64,000 nt of DNA, from NCBI GenBank assembly GCA_034770075.1, contig CM068385.1:71678479-71742478 (forward strand), read 5' to 3'. A model generated the notes under the pieces. The model made no database searches, was not told where the DNA came from, and was given only the letters and a program-made list of their open reading frames with translations. The stretch is from Aralia elata. Taxonomy: Eukaryota > Streptophyta > Magnoliopsida > Apiales > Araliaceae. Both the position numbers and the translations under genes were made by a program. This document shows positions 1 through 11,232 of the stretch, in pieces. Every line of letters begins with the position of its first letter. Within the stretch, counting starts at the first letter, position 1.

Positions 1-1624
1 CTAGTTCACCTCCAATTCCTTCGTGTTCTCCTTGAATTCTACCGATTAAATTCCTTTCTTTGATCAACGTTAGCCACCCAAGTGTTTGGCCTCTAGAGGT
101 GATCCACCAAGGAATAATACTTGTTCAAGAAGATGGGTGTTGGCAAAACCCTAGTTTCTATTTCTATAGAAATTATAAGTACTCTCCACAATTGGTATGG
201 AAGAGTGTGTAACCCTAATCTATGATAAGACTTCTCTTCTTTATAGATGTAGGAAAACTTCCCCTAAAGTATTTAGGATTAGGGTTTCTATTCCAATTAA
301 ACTCCTTTAATTAAATTAAACTCATAATCTAATTAGGAATTCATGATAGAGTACTTCTATTAATTAATTCTCAAATCCTATTAAGAATTAAATAATAGTA
401 ATAGTAATAATAATAATAATAATAATAAGACTCCTCTTATTAATTTATATTTAATATTTCTAAAATATTAAATAATAAATATTAAGCTATTTAATTTATT
501 CTATCTCCATAGATTAAATTAAATACACTAAACTTATTATTATAATTATGTCATTTACTTCTTAAATAAATATTTTTATTTTGCGGTGTGACCATTTAGG
601 TTCTCCATATTAAACCGGTTGTGAATAAATCAATTAGAACAATTCTAATCTTATTTAAATAAATAAATTAAACTATTTAATTTATTTAAATAAATAATAT
701 TTATTCTACAATAAGGGTAAGCCCCCTTAGCGATCAACGACTTTCTAGATAATATAAATTTCAACATTAATCACAAAAGAACCTTTCAGTGCATAGTTAC
801 CATACAATTCAATCATTCTACCATACAACGTCCCAATTAAATATAAGACATGAATTTACTGTCAAGTCTTATTTTATTTAATTATATGTATTTCGATTCC
901 CAAATGCACAACTCTAATTAATGCAAATTAGAAACTCCTTTCTAATTTCATTCTGCCTTGGCCAAGGACTGCTGAGTTGTCATTTATCGAATCACATAGG
1001 ACATTCACATCTTTTACTAGATCAGGTAGATTATTTGTTAATCATTCACCTATCTCCATGTACAACTTATTATACCCAATCAGACCCTTTGATATACCCT
1101 AAAGGTCTTAAGAGACATGTCAAAGTATAACTCATCATACAAAGATACTATGATGATCTCAAGTCCAAGGATCACTTGTACTACTATCACTAGAGGAATT
1201 TCTATTGACAGGCGAGTAAAACTCCATTAGGTATTTCTTAGCGAGCCACGTTCAGTGTACTTATTCTCCAATAAGCACCTACATATATACTTGCTTTAGT
1301 GTCTCCACACAAATGATTATGAGATCAATCATCCTCTTCATAAGAGCAAGCAACGTATGTATTAATCTATCCGGATTCACTAATCCCCTTTTTAGTAATC
1401 CAACGATTAGGAACGATTTTAGTTTGTGAGCTATCTAGAATTTAGATCTCATTAGCATGATCACCATCATGATTCTAAAAGTATTGCTCAAAACTATGGG
1501 TTTATCACATTTAAAATAATAGCACAATGTAGATAAAGTAAAATGCCTTTAATAACCGAATAAGATTACAAAGTATATGCTATATCATATCAAATATGAT
1601 TGGCTTGTGTGCATATTACTTTTA
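1..1624 (-). repeat. copia 3' LTR, truncated by window start
   Basis: This matches about 7277-8916 base for base with scattered differences. Its inner edge (TTTA at 1621-1624) is followed by ATCTCCCACTTGC, the reverse complement of a GTGGGAGAT polypurine tract, which places the LTR boundary here. About 185 bases of the LTR lie outside the window. A 69-residue open frame at 921-1130 also occurs in the other LTR, but it is only LTR sequence and not a gene. Confidence 0.88.
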
Positions 1625-1689
1625 ATCTCCCACTTGCACTAAAGCCAATCGCCATGGTATGTAATACCCTTCTTCTCTAAGTGATAATC

Positions 1690-3950
1690 ATCTTGCTGTT
1701 GGATAAAGCTTCAGTAAATAGATATGCAATGTTGTTCTTGAGAGTCCACTATCTCTATAGTGACTTCTCCTCTTTCAATGATTCCTTTAATCAAATGAAA
1801 GTACCGCAACACATGTTTGAATCCAAGATGAGACTTAGGAGCTATTCCTAGTTCTGTAATGAACTTTTCATCCAAACAATCAACTTGCAGCTTCATTTAC
1901 AGCTATATACTTTGTCGTTGTCAGTAAACCAGCAACTCTTTGCTGTTTGGAACCTTTTCAATTTCATTGTACCACCATTTGAGGTAAGGATTTACCCTAA
2001 AGTGGATTTGTTATCGTCCTGGTCAGTCTAAAAAACTTGAGTCTGTTTAACCCTCTAATTTTAATTCAGACCTACCATGAATCATGATCACATCTTCAAT
2101 ACCGGTTAAGTACTTAATGATGTTTATCATTGTCTTACAGTGATCTTCTCCAGAATATGACTGATCAACATCAGGCCTTGTATATTCATTACTTACATGA
2201 TAGTAACTCATGCGATCTCTTTTTTTATTGAGGACAATTTAAAGAGATAGACTCCCTGACTCATCATCATGAGACCTCTCTTGGAGTTTACCATGCTAAA
2301 CGCCTTTAGCATCAAATGAATATACATTCCTTGGGTTAAGCCGAGTATCCTTTTAAATCTATCTATATAGATTTATATCCCCAATTTATAGGATGCTCCT
2401 CCCAAGTTATTCATAGAGGAATGTTTAGACAATTTTATCTTTACTGATTGTAGCATTGGTGTGTTATTCCTTATCAGTAGTATATCAACATATAATACTA
2501 GGAATGTCACAGTGCTCCCACTGACCCTTTTGTACACACTAGGTTCATTCTCATTTTTGATAAAATCAAACTCTTTTGATTGTCTCATCAAAACGAATGT
2601 TCCATCTTTGAGAAGCTTGCTTCAATCCATAAATTGATCATTGTAGCTTAAAACACGATTTGCTTCAACCTTTGAAATAAATTCCTCTAGTTGTATCATA
2701 CATACATTCTCCTCAAGTCTTCATTGAGGAAGGACGTCTCCACATCCATTTTGCCAGATTTCGTAATAAGCTGCAATCACAAGCAAAATTCAAATGGACT
2801 TGAGCATTACTCGGTAATAAGGTTTTATCACAGTCAACTCCTTGAATTTATTTGAAACCTTTTAAACAGGTCTGGTCTTATAGGTCTCTACCTTTCCATT
2901 TGCCCTAGTCTTTCTCTTAAAGACCCATATACACCCTTTAGGCACTATGCCTTTCGGTGGAGTAACCAGAGTCTATACTTGGTTCTCATACATGGAGTCC
3001 ATTTCGAATTTCATGGCCATCTGTCATTTCTCTGAGTGTCTACTACTCATAGCCTCATCGTATATAACTGGATCATCATCCTTTATGATGCGTACCTCAT
3101 CATCATCCTCTATGATGAATCCATACCTTCTAGGTATCTTCGGTACTCTTTCCAAATTTACGATTTGGTTGTGGTACAATAGGTCTATCTACAGGTTCCT
3201 CGATTTGGCTTATAGTGCTTTGTAGTTCTTGAACTCCTTCAAGATCTATTACCCTCCCATTAGCTCTTTCAATGATAAACACTTTTATCCAAGAAGGCAA
3301 CGTGTAGGATTATAATAATAATACCCTAAACTTTCTTTAGGATATCCCACAAACCTGCACTTATCAGATTTTGTCCCAAGCTTATCCTTTTGAAACCTTT
3401 TCACATAAGCTGGGCAACCCCTTATCTTAACATACTTAAGACTAGGAATTCTCCCTATCCATAGCTTTTATGGAGTTTTGGGGCCGGATTTTAAGATTAT
3501 CTTATTTTGTAGATATGCAGCCGTTTCTAGGGCATAACCCTAGATGGATACTGGAATGTCGGTAAAAATCATTATGGATCGCACCATGTCCAACAAGGTA
3601 CGATTTCTCTTTTAAGATACACCAATCAATTATTGCGTATCATAAAACTTCCATTATGAGAACATACCATTTTGAGATGATCTAGAAACTCATTGTACAA
3701 GTATTTCTTCCTCGATCTGATCAAAGAATCTTAATACTTTGTCAATTTATTTCACATCTGAATTCTTTGAACCTTTCAAATGATTCAAACTTGTATTTCA
3801 TCAAATACACATATTCAACTCTTTGAATGATCATCTCCTTTTTCTTTTTACTAGTTTGTTCAATTTGCAAAATTATTTTCATATAAGTCAAGTATACAAA
3901 GTCCATTAAGTAATCTTCCAGCTTCAAACAAAATATTATTATTATAAATA
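1690..3950 (-). pseudogene. pol: copia pol remnant: reverse transcriptase and RNase H
   Basis: Minus-strand translation shows the copia reverse transcriptase in pieces: a TAFLNG-like segment near 2720, a GLKQAS-like motif near 2625, and at 2591-2373 a stretch with VYKRVSG and LYVDILL, the degraded YVDD active-site region. RNase H/C-terminal sequence (LRYFHLIKGIIERG) lies at 1896-1711. Frameshifts and stops are frequent, one aspartate of YVDD is lost, and no open frame is longer than 92 codons. The product would normally copy element RNA into DNA inside the cytoplasmic particle; this copy cannot. Integrase sequence upstream (about 3000-4200) is too decayed for confident domain calls. A 92-codon plus-strand frame at 2947 is antisense noise. 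Confidence 0.8.
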
Positions 3951-4259
3951 GAACAACAATTGTTTTTAAATATAATACCAGAACCTTCCTTGTCCAACAA
4001 CGAAAGTAATAATGTTTCTAAAGAGAACTGGAACATAGTAACAACTTATTAACTTAATAGACTTGCCTGCAGGCAACGCTAAACTATAAGTTCCTACGGC
4101 TAATATAGCAACCATTGTTCCATTTCCACACGTAAGATTACTTACTCTTTGTTTAGCTTTCTACTTCTGCTTGTTCTCTGCATTGGATTGCATACGTGAG
4201 AACTATAGCCGGTATCCAATACCCAAGTAGAACCTTGACTTATAGAAAGATTTATTTCA

Positions 4260-5100
4260 ATTATGAACAAACTTATATCTGTAACCGAAGCTTCACTAAG
4301 CTTCTTCTAGTTAGCCTATGCAAGATGCTCCTTACAGTTTCCTTTCCATTGTACATGCTTATTGCAGTGGAAGCAAACTCCTTTGCTATCCGCATCAGTT
4401 TTGTTCTTATTATCCTTTGTTTTTGCCTTTCCTTATACCTTCTTTGAATTATTCTTCTTTTCAAAAGACATTTTGGCCCCTACTAGTAAGACTTGGTCTT
4501 TCTTGGTTGGAAAATGACTCTCTACAGTTTTTAACATGTTTAAGCAACTCAGGCAGGCTGACATATAGCTTATTCATGTGAAAATTCACAATAAATTGTG
4601 AGAAAGAGTTCGGAAGTGATTGCAAGATCAAATCTTGGATCAACTCTCCATCCATGACAAAACCCTGTTGTCCTAATTATTCAATCGAATTAATTATTTT
4701 ATGGATATGTGTCTGTACTGTAGTGCCATTGGTCATTCTAGATTGGAAGAGCTCCTTAGATATCTTATATCTAGTAGTCCTACTTTCCTTACCATTTAAC
4801 TCTTTGAAGGTGTAGTAGTATAATAGGAGCATCCATAGTTTCATGCTGACGCTGAAGCTCGTTACTCATGGATGCGAGCATGATGCATTGAGTCAACTGT
4901 GCATTATCTTGCCACTTTCTAAAAGTAGCAATCTCTTCCTCAGAGGCATTGTCTACAACCATTGCAGGGATAGACGTATTAAGGATATAAGATAGCTTTT
5001 CAGCCTTGAGAACTATTCTCAGATTCTTTAACCAGTCCGTGTAATTCTGTCCGGTTAATTAGCATCTAATATGCTCCACAGTGATAGTAATTTAGACATT
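4260..5100 (-). pseudogene. gag: copia gag remnant
   Basis: Minus-strand frames read a copia capsid protein: near 5070-4860 a stretch with LTGQNYTDWLKNLRIVL-like residues and AEKLSYIL, then at 4655-4461 LILQSLPNSFSQFIVNFHMN, a widely shared UBN2/gag motif. A basic region at 4464-4273 ends with residues resembling the spacing of a zinc knuckle (CFHCNKHVQWKGNC type), but frameshifted. The order and distances fit a 280-residue gag. Several frame breaks make it non-functional. Confidence 0.75.
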
Positions 5101-5297
5101 GTAAAATTCTATAAATGAATTAACAATATTTTAGCATACATTCATTTTATTAATTAATTACCAAAATAAATTAGGTCTTGATCTAAATTGGTATCTCCCA
5201 CTATTTTCATCAAACTATATTACCCTCAATATATAGTTCGACAAATCTAATTAAAGATTTGCTAGTGAGAATAAAGATTCCATTTCTAATGTATATA

Positions 5298-5594
5298 GCC
5301 TTGTGTGTGCACAACAAACTATATATAAATATATAGGTAGACAACTATTGTCAATTACATCACTATGTAACTCCTTGTATTTCGCCTCTTAGATTATAAT
5401 GGTCAAGTGTGTGCACATCCGAACTAAAATAATCTAAGTTAAGTCCAACTTAACACTTCTATATATGTGAAGAGAAAAAGACCGCCCTTGTGTGTGCACA
5501 ACAAAGCAGTAATGTTCAATTCCTTAATAAGCATCAAATGTGAAAAAACAACATCTTAAATATTTAATACTCGCCTTGTGTGTGCACAACAAAC
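5298..5594. repeat. Dispersed TGTGCACA-centred leader repeat
   Basis: The motif CCTTGTGTGTGCACAACAAA occurs at 5299-5318, nearly unchanged at 5486-5505 and 5574-5593, with a diverged form (AAGTGTGTGCACATCC) at 5405-5420. Each copy is centred on the 8-bp palindrome TGTGCACA. Copies lie in a 300-bp part of the leader just upstream of gag. Confidence 0.8.
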
Positions 5595-5789
5595 TCATAT
5601 TAAATATTTAGTACTCTATCGTTTTACCATACTAGAAGGCGACGTTCGATATTCCAAATATCTTTGAACGCTTAGGACTTAATATAATTTCTTTGAGGGG
5701 TTTGTTATTATTTGTCTCATCTTGTTTAGCGTGCATGCACATATACATATAAAATACGCGTCATATTATTTGACATGCAAGCATGTTGG

Positions 5790-5791
<2 letters not shown>

Positions 5792-5842
<51 letters not shown>
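5792..5842. repeat. (AT)n-(AG)n compound microsatellite
   Basis: A run of about 16 AT dinucleotides passes directly into about 10 AG dinucleotides. Simple sequence inside the copia leader; likely polymorphic. Confidence 0.95.
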
Positions 5843-6729
5843 TAAGCATGCACATATAGAATACTATATTCTACCCGAATTGATTATGAACTTTTATTCT
5901 AGTTTGGTTCACTAAAGCCACCAAGTGAACCAAAAGGTCAAACCTAGGGTGCAAGAATTAAATTTAAATATAACTATTACATTTAAACCCGGGCTCCAAT
6001 ACCAACGGGTCTTCAAACGCTCCTTGCTCCTTTGTCTCCAATTCTTCAAAATAATTCTAACTAATCCTATTACATGAACTATTTACTATAATAGAAACCT
6101 TGCTCAGCAGTCAAGGGGAAGTACATAGGAGGAAAATAGAATTTACATTAAGAGAAATTAGAGAAGACGAGGTACGCAAACTCCATTTATAAAACCCATT
6201 CATTCAAGCATCCTCTAAAATAATTGCAATCACACATTGGTCAATAGTCCATAATAAATCCCTATTTATTATCATACATATCTCCATATGCATCAATAAA
6301 TAACATTCATCTCATGAATAATAAAATCATTCCATATATGCATTGATATCATTTAATGGGCAATATTAGATAGTATAAAATTCAATTTCAACTCCAATTA
6401 GTTATCATGGAATCCAATTCCAACTCTAATTAGTTATCATGAAATCCAATTCCAATTAAAATAAACTTCTTTATTTTAATCATATTCCAAATCAAAATAA
6501 ACTCTTTTATTTTAATTTATCCAATTTTGAATAAAAAATAAACTCTTTTTATTTTTTAATCAAATTTCAAATCAAAATAAACTCCTTTATTTTAATTTAC
6601 AAAAAAAAATTTAAAATGAGGTCAACCCTTGATCATAAACTGTTAAAAGAAATAATCAAACAAGCCTTTAAATCAAACTTCAAACCCAGAATTATATAGT
6701 TTAAATATTAAACATTCTGATTCATAATC

Positions 6730-6806
6730 AAAAGTTATTCTAGTGTAGTGGTAAGACTTCCAACTTATGACCAATAGATCAAGGGTTCAAAACCTTCTAG
6801 CTCCAA
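6730..6806 (+). other. tRNA-like segment (SINE-head candidate)
   Basis: TCTAGTGTAGTGGTAAGACT resembles a polymerase III box A (TRGYNNARNGG) and AGGGTTCAAAACC, about 45 bases later, resembles box B (GGTTCRANNCC), at the spacing seen in tRNA genes and tRNA-derived SINEs. No clear acceptor stem or CCA-adjacent structure is seen, so it is not called as a working tRNA. It is antisense to the copia leader in which it lies. Confidence 0.35.
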
Positions 6807-6825
6807 ATTAATTATTTTATTTTTA

Positions 6826-6936
6826 AAGGTTGACTAGTCAGCGCCACGTCAGCAGTTAATAGTTGACCAGTCAGCGCCATATCAGTAGCCAGTGCCACGT
6901 CATCAGTTGACCAGTCAACGTTTGACCGTTGACTTT
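6826..6936. repeat. TTGAC-rich degenerate repeats (W-box-like)
   Basis: Segments of the form TTGACCAGTCAGCGCCACGTCA recur about three to four times with changes, giving a cluster of TTGAC/GTCAA pentamers plus several ACGTCA (TGACGT) hexamers. TTGAC is the core of the W-box bound by WRKY factors and TGACG that of bZIP TGA factors; whether anything binds here is inference. It lies about 150-260 bases after the primer site. Confidence 0.6.
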
Positions 6937-7076
6937 GACAAACTTTTTTTTTAAAAAATTTTATTTTAATAAAAAATAAAATAATTTTACACAAACAGTT
7001 TTGCTCAATTAAATTCTTCTAAACACATATCAATGTATATACAGAATCAAAACAAATAATAATTCGCATAAAGTTT

Positions 7077-7090
7077 GGCTCTTGATACCA
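7077..7090 (-). other. copia primer-binding site (initiator Met tRNA), degenerate
   Basis: The reverse complement reads TGGTATCAAGAGCC, one base different from the canonical TGGTATCAGAGC that pairs with plant initiator-Met tRNA, and ends one base from the LTR. This sets the element's direction. Confidence 0.85.
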
Positions 7091-7091
7091 C

Positions 7092-8916
7092 TGTTAGGTT
7101 TGTATAACGCGAACATGCAATTAAATTACATAAATAAAGCGGAAGCGCGATAAAATTAGATTTTAAAATTTTATACAAACCATCACCATGATCTTTCTTT
7201 ATGCACAATTATTAATTAAACGAAAGAGATGAAAAATAAGAATTATACTCTTGTAGAATTCTAGCTTCCTCAGGTACAAGTTCACCTCCAATACCTTCGC
7301 GTTTTCCTTGAATTCCACCGATTAAATTCCTTCCTTTGATCAACGTTAGCCACCCAAGTGTTTGGCCTCTAGAGGTGATCCACCAAGGAATAATAATACT
7401 TGTTCAAGAAGATGGTTATTGGCAAAATCCTAGTTTCTATCTCTATAGAAATTGTAAGTACTCTCCACAATTGGTATGCAAGAGTGTGTAACTCTAATAT
7501 ATGATAAGACTTCTCTTATTTATAGATGTAGGAAATCCCTCCCCTAAACTATTTAGGGTTTCTATTCCAATTAAACTCCTTTAATTAAATTAAACTCATA
7601 ATCTAATTAGGAATTTATGAGAGAGTACTTCTATTAATTAATTCTCAAATCCTATTAAGAATTAAATAATAGTAATAGTAATAATAATAATAATAATAAG
7701 ACTACTCTTATTAATTTATATTTAATATTTTCAAAATATTGAATAATAAATATTAAGCTATTTAATTTATTCTATCTCCATAGATTAAATTAAATACACT
7801 TAATTTATTATTACAATTATGTCATTTACTTCTTAAATAAATATTTTTTTTTTGCGGTGTGACCCTTTAAGTTCTCCATATTAAACCGGTTGTGAATAAA
7901 TCAATTAGAACAATTCTAATCTTATTTAAATAAATAAATAAAACTATTTAATTCATTTAAATAAATAATATTTATTCTACAATAAGGGTAAGCCCCCTTA
8001 GCGATCAATGACTTTCCAGATAATATAGATTTCAACATTAATCACAAAAGAACCTTTCACTGCATAGTTATCGTACAATTCAATCCTTCTACCATACAAC
8101 GTCCCAATTAAATATAAGACATGAATTTACTGTCAAGTCTTATTTTATGTAATTATATGTATTTCGATTCCCAAATGCACAACTCTAAATAATGCAAATT
8201 AGAAACTCCTTTCTAATTTCATTCTGCCTTGGCCAAGGACTACTGAGCTGTCATTTATTGAATCACATAGGACATTCATATCTTTTACTAGATGAGGTAG
8301 ATTCTTTATTTATCATTCACCTATCTCCATGTACAACTTATTATACCCAATCATACCCTTTGATATACCCTAAAGGTCTTAAGGGACATGTCAAAGCATA
8401 GCTCATCATACACAAGATACTATGATGATCTCAAGTCCAAGGATCACTTGTACTACTATCACTAGAGGAATTTCTATTGACAGACGAGTAAAACTCCATT
8501 AGGTATTTCTTAGAGAGCCACGTTCGGTGTACTTATTCTCCAATAAGTACCTACATACTTGCTTTAGTGTCTCCACACAAATGATTATGAGATCAATCAT
8601 CATCTTTCTAAGAGCAAGCAATGTATGTATTAATCTATCCAGATTCACTAATCCTCTTTTTTTAGTAATCCAATGATTAGGAACGATTTTAGTTTGTGAG
8701 CTATCTAGAATTTAGATCTCATTAGCATGATCACCATCATGATTATAAAAGCATTGCTCAAAACTATGGGTTTATCACATTTAATATAACATCACCATGT
8801 TGATAATGTAAAATGCCTTTTAAGAAAATCAATTCTTTTATTAATAAATGAATAAGATTACAAAGTATATGCTACATCATATCAAATATGATTAACTTGT
8901 GTGCATACTACTTTCA
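7092..8916 (-). repeat. copia 5' LTR, complete
   Basis: Bounded by TG at 7092 and CA at 8915-8916 (TGTTAGG to CTTTCA), 1825 bp. The minus strand holds a TATA-like CTATAAATAAG near 7524 and repeated AT trinucleotides (ATAATA near 7670-7700). The frame at 8192-8401 has a twin in the other LTR and is not a gene. Confidence 0.88.
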
Positions 8917-9309
8917 GAAATTTGAGCCTTTTCATTCAATTTTATTTTCCTGAAATTAGGAATCTGCATATTGAGTTGAATGTTAGCTGAAATTGGAGCC
9001 TTGTCATTCAATTTGTTATGTTAGCTGAAATTTTTTTATGTTACTGATATTACTGATGAATCTTATAATTGATTCAAGTTGGGTTTAATTTGTGCAATTG
9101 GCTTGTTCATAATTTGATATTGAGGCTCATGTTAGTGTGGAAATTAAATTATTTGCTATTGATGAGGCTGATGTTACTTATATTTCTTGCATTTTTTATT
9201 CGTTAATATTCATTGGATTTGTTGATTGATTAGTATTGGTATTGTGAAATATTGTCATATTTGCTATTTCCGACGGAATTCCCGACGGAATTCCTATCAG
9301 AATTATTCA

Positions 9310-10220
9310 ATTGCAAAATTTGTGGGTCCTGCTTTATAATATTTATGTATTTTAATTAGTTTTCAATATTGAAATAAATTAAGTAGCATTTACTTAGTTT
9401 TGTATTACTAAATAAAATAAAATAATATAATAATATAAACTAGTTTTAAATAATATAATATAAAATAATAAAATAAAATCAAATAGCATAAAATAAAATA
9501 AAATAATTTAATTTAATTTACTTTAATTTAAGTAAATTAAATTAAATTTAATTAAATAATTATAAATAATACAAAACAAATAAAATAAAATAAAATGAAA
9601 TAACTTATTTAAAATAAATAAATAAAATTAAATTAAACAATATGATATAACTTACTTTTAGTAAATTAAATTAAATTAAATAATTTGATATATTACAAAA
9701 TAAAATTAAGAAAAAAATTAAAATATAAATCAATGTGATAGCTTATTTTAAATAAATAATTAAATTAAATTAAATTAAATAATATGATATAATATAAAAT
9801 AAAATAAATAAAATAAAATAAAATGAAATAACTTATTTAAAATAAATAAATAAATTATATTAAATTAAATTAAATAATACTAAATAAAATGAAAAATAAA
9901 ATGAAATAACTTAACTAAAATAAATAAATTACTTAATTTAAATTAAATTAAATTAAGCTAGATTAATTTTAATTAAAAAATAAATATTATATAATATAAA
10001 ATAAAATGATAAGAATAAAATAATAAAAAATAAATTAAATGAAAATAAAATAAAATAAAGTAAAGTAAATTTACTACAATAAATTATAGTAATTAGATAA
10101 ATTATATTAAATTAATATAAATTACATTATGTAAATTAATTAAAATACATAAATTAAATTAAATGAGGAAATAAAATAAAGTATTATAATACAATATAAT
10201 ATAATAGAATAAATTAAGTA
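9310..10220. repeat. AT-rich low-complexity stretch
   Basis: Nearly pure A and T, built from TAAAATAAAATAA and TTAAATTAAAT-like words, with no coding frame. It lies between the subterminal repeats and the transposase start, so could be 5' untranslated or intron sequence of the CACTA element or an inserted AT-rich satellite-like tract. Confidence 0.8.
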
Positions 10221-10358
10221 GCATTTACTTAGTTCCACCAGTACATACAATAAAGTACAAATAGTATAATATATTCAAATGATAGTCCTCATACTAAACT
10301 AAGTAGCATTTACTTAGTTTATCATTGAAAAAATAAACTAGTAACATTTGCTTAGTTT
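9381..10358. repeat. Four copies of a long inverted-repeat motif in the CACTA 5' region
   Basis: AAGTAGCATTTACTTAGTTT occurs at 9381-9400 and 10301-10320, with close forms at about 10216-10234 and 10336-10358. The best copy (10296-10320) has perfect 10-bp arms AAACTAAGTA and TACTTAGTTT around a 5-bp centre GCATT. Repeated dyads near the transposase promoter recall the short subterminal motifs bound by TNPA in En/Spm, although the sequence is different. Confidence 0.7.
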
Positions 10359-10829
10359 TCCTCAATTACAATAAACTGCATATATACCTGTGCATGTAGT
10401 ATATTAATTAGGAGTTTAGAAACCTGCTTGACATTCACTTAATAGGAGTGAATGCCGAATAGTCCCCAGTCTGGGACTCTTGCTGGATGTTATGTCTCTC
10501 ACTTAGGCTGGTGCCAAATGTCTTGGGTACGTTTTTTCTGATAAGAGGATTTTTCGCCCAGAGTCTCTACATGTTTTTCGAGTGCATACTTAGACTAAGT
10601 TGTCTTAGTCTATTTCGTGTACTAGGAGACCGTGGGGAGGTTCTGCCGAAATTTTCTTGAAACAGAAGAAATGTGCTCAAGGTGTTGGCACTAGTGAGGA
10701 AACGCATCCCGGAATGGGATAGAAGCCTAATCCCTGTAGAGTGGTCATATTATCGAATAGAAAATCATACATGGACCATATATATACATCAATATTCCTT
10801 TTCTAATTGAGTATTTTCTTCAATTAAAG
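10359..10829 (+). promoter_or_regulatory. CACTA 5' untranslated region
   Basis: No coding frame. It holds a short inverted repeat (GCATTCACTCC-like around 10431-10453, and CCCCAGTCTGGG at 10474-10485) and the segment GACCGTGGGGAGGTTCTGCC at 10628-10647, which I recognise in outline from leaders of plant CACTA transposase genes. A splice acceptor before the start is possible but not assignable by eye. Confidence 0.4.
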
Positions 10830-11192
10830 ATGTCAGCCGACCAGAGTTAGATGTACCATAGGATACGGGTTGCTGGGAGGGGATTAGTTGATGTGTACCG
10901 TGATGGGGTCTGCAATTTTATGAACAAAGTAACAGAACATGCTGATGATCCGAACGGAAGGATGAGATGCCCGTGTCTTAAGTGTAAAAACATGATCTGG
11001 AAGAAAGCCGATGAAGTTAAATTTGACTTATTTTCATGCGGGTTTGTGGATGGGTATTCGGTATGGATTCATCACGGGGAATCACATGAGTTGAGAGAAG
11101 TGGCCGATAGTACTATAAACCAACTAATTCAACGGGATTCATACGCCAATAACTATGATGTTGGTCGATGCTTATGGCCCTACCAATATTGA
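10830..11192 (+). pseudogene. tnpD-like: CACTA transposase N-terminal (transposase-associated) domain
   Basis: The frame starts with ATG at 10830-10832 and has a stop (TAG) at 10848-10850, where the family has tryptophan (SWMY). It then reads a transposase-associated domain (PF13963 type): GVCNFMNKVTEHADD, then RCPCLKCKN with its paired cysteines, and FDLFSCGFVDGYSVWIHHGE. This N-terminal zinc-finger-like domain precedes TNP2 in plant CACTA transposases. After 11190 the frame ends with a stop; linker sequence continues in other frames to the next block. Non-functional here. Confidence 0.88.
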
Positions 11193-11232
11193 CTGGGCTG
11201 AAAATGAGCATTCATTAAGGAGTGCTTAACAT

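Larger units (their letters stand above)
5101..7076 (-). other. copia 5' leader (untranslated) with repeat modules
   Basis: About 2 kb separate the primer site from gag, long for a copia leader. It has no gag-like frame. It contains repeated TGTGCACA-centred motifs, an AT/AG microsatellite, a set of TTGAC-rich repeats and a tRNA-like segment, each listed separately. Stretches near 6360-6600 are short imperfect repeats of AAATCCAATTCCAA and ATAAACTCTTTTATTTTAAT. Confidence 0.6.
1..8916 (-). mobile_element. Ty1/copia LTR retrotransposon, degenerate, left end outside window
   Basis: A long direct repeat joins 1-1624 to about 7277-8916, and between them lie minus-strand remnants in the order gag, integrase region, reverse transcriptase, RNase H, which is the Ty1/copia domain order. 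A reverse-complement initiator-Met primer site lies against the inner edge of the right LTR, so the right LTR is the 5' LTR and the element reads right to left. LTRs of about 1.8 kb are long for copia and would suit a Tork/Angela-like lineage, but that placement is inference. LTR copies differ at several percent of positions by eye, so this is an old insertion. The 5 bases after the right LTR (GAAAT) would be the target duplication; the partner is beyond the left edge. Confidence 0.88.

Noticed and set aside
921..1130. 69-codon frame conserved at 8192-8401
   Set aside because: Conserved only because both are LTRs of one element; no gene features.
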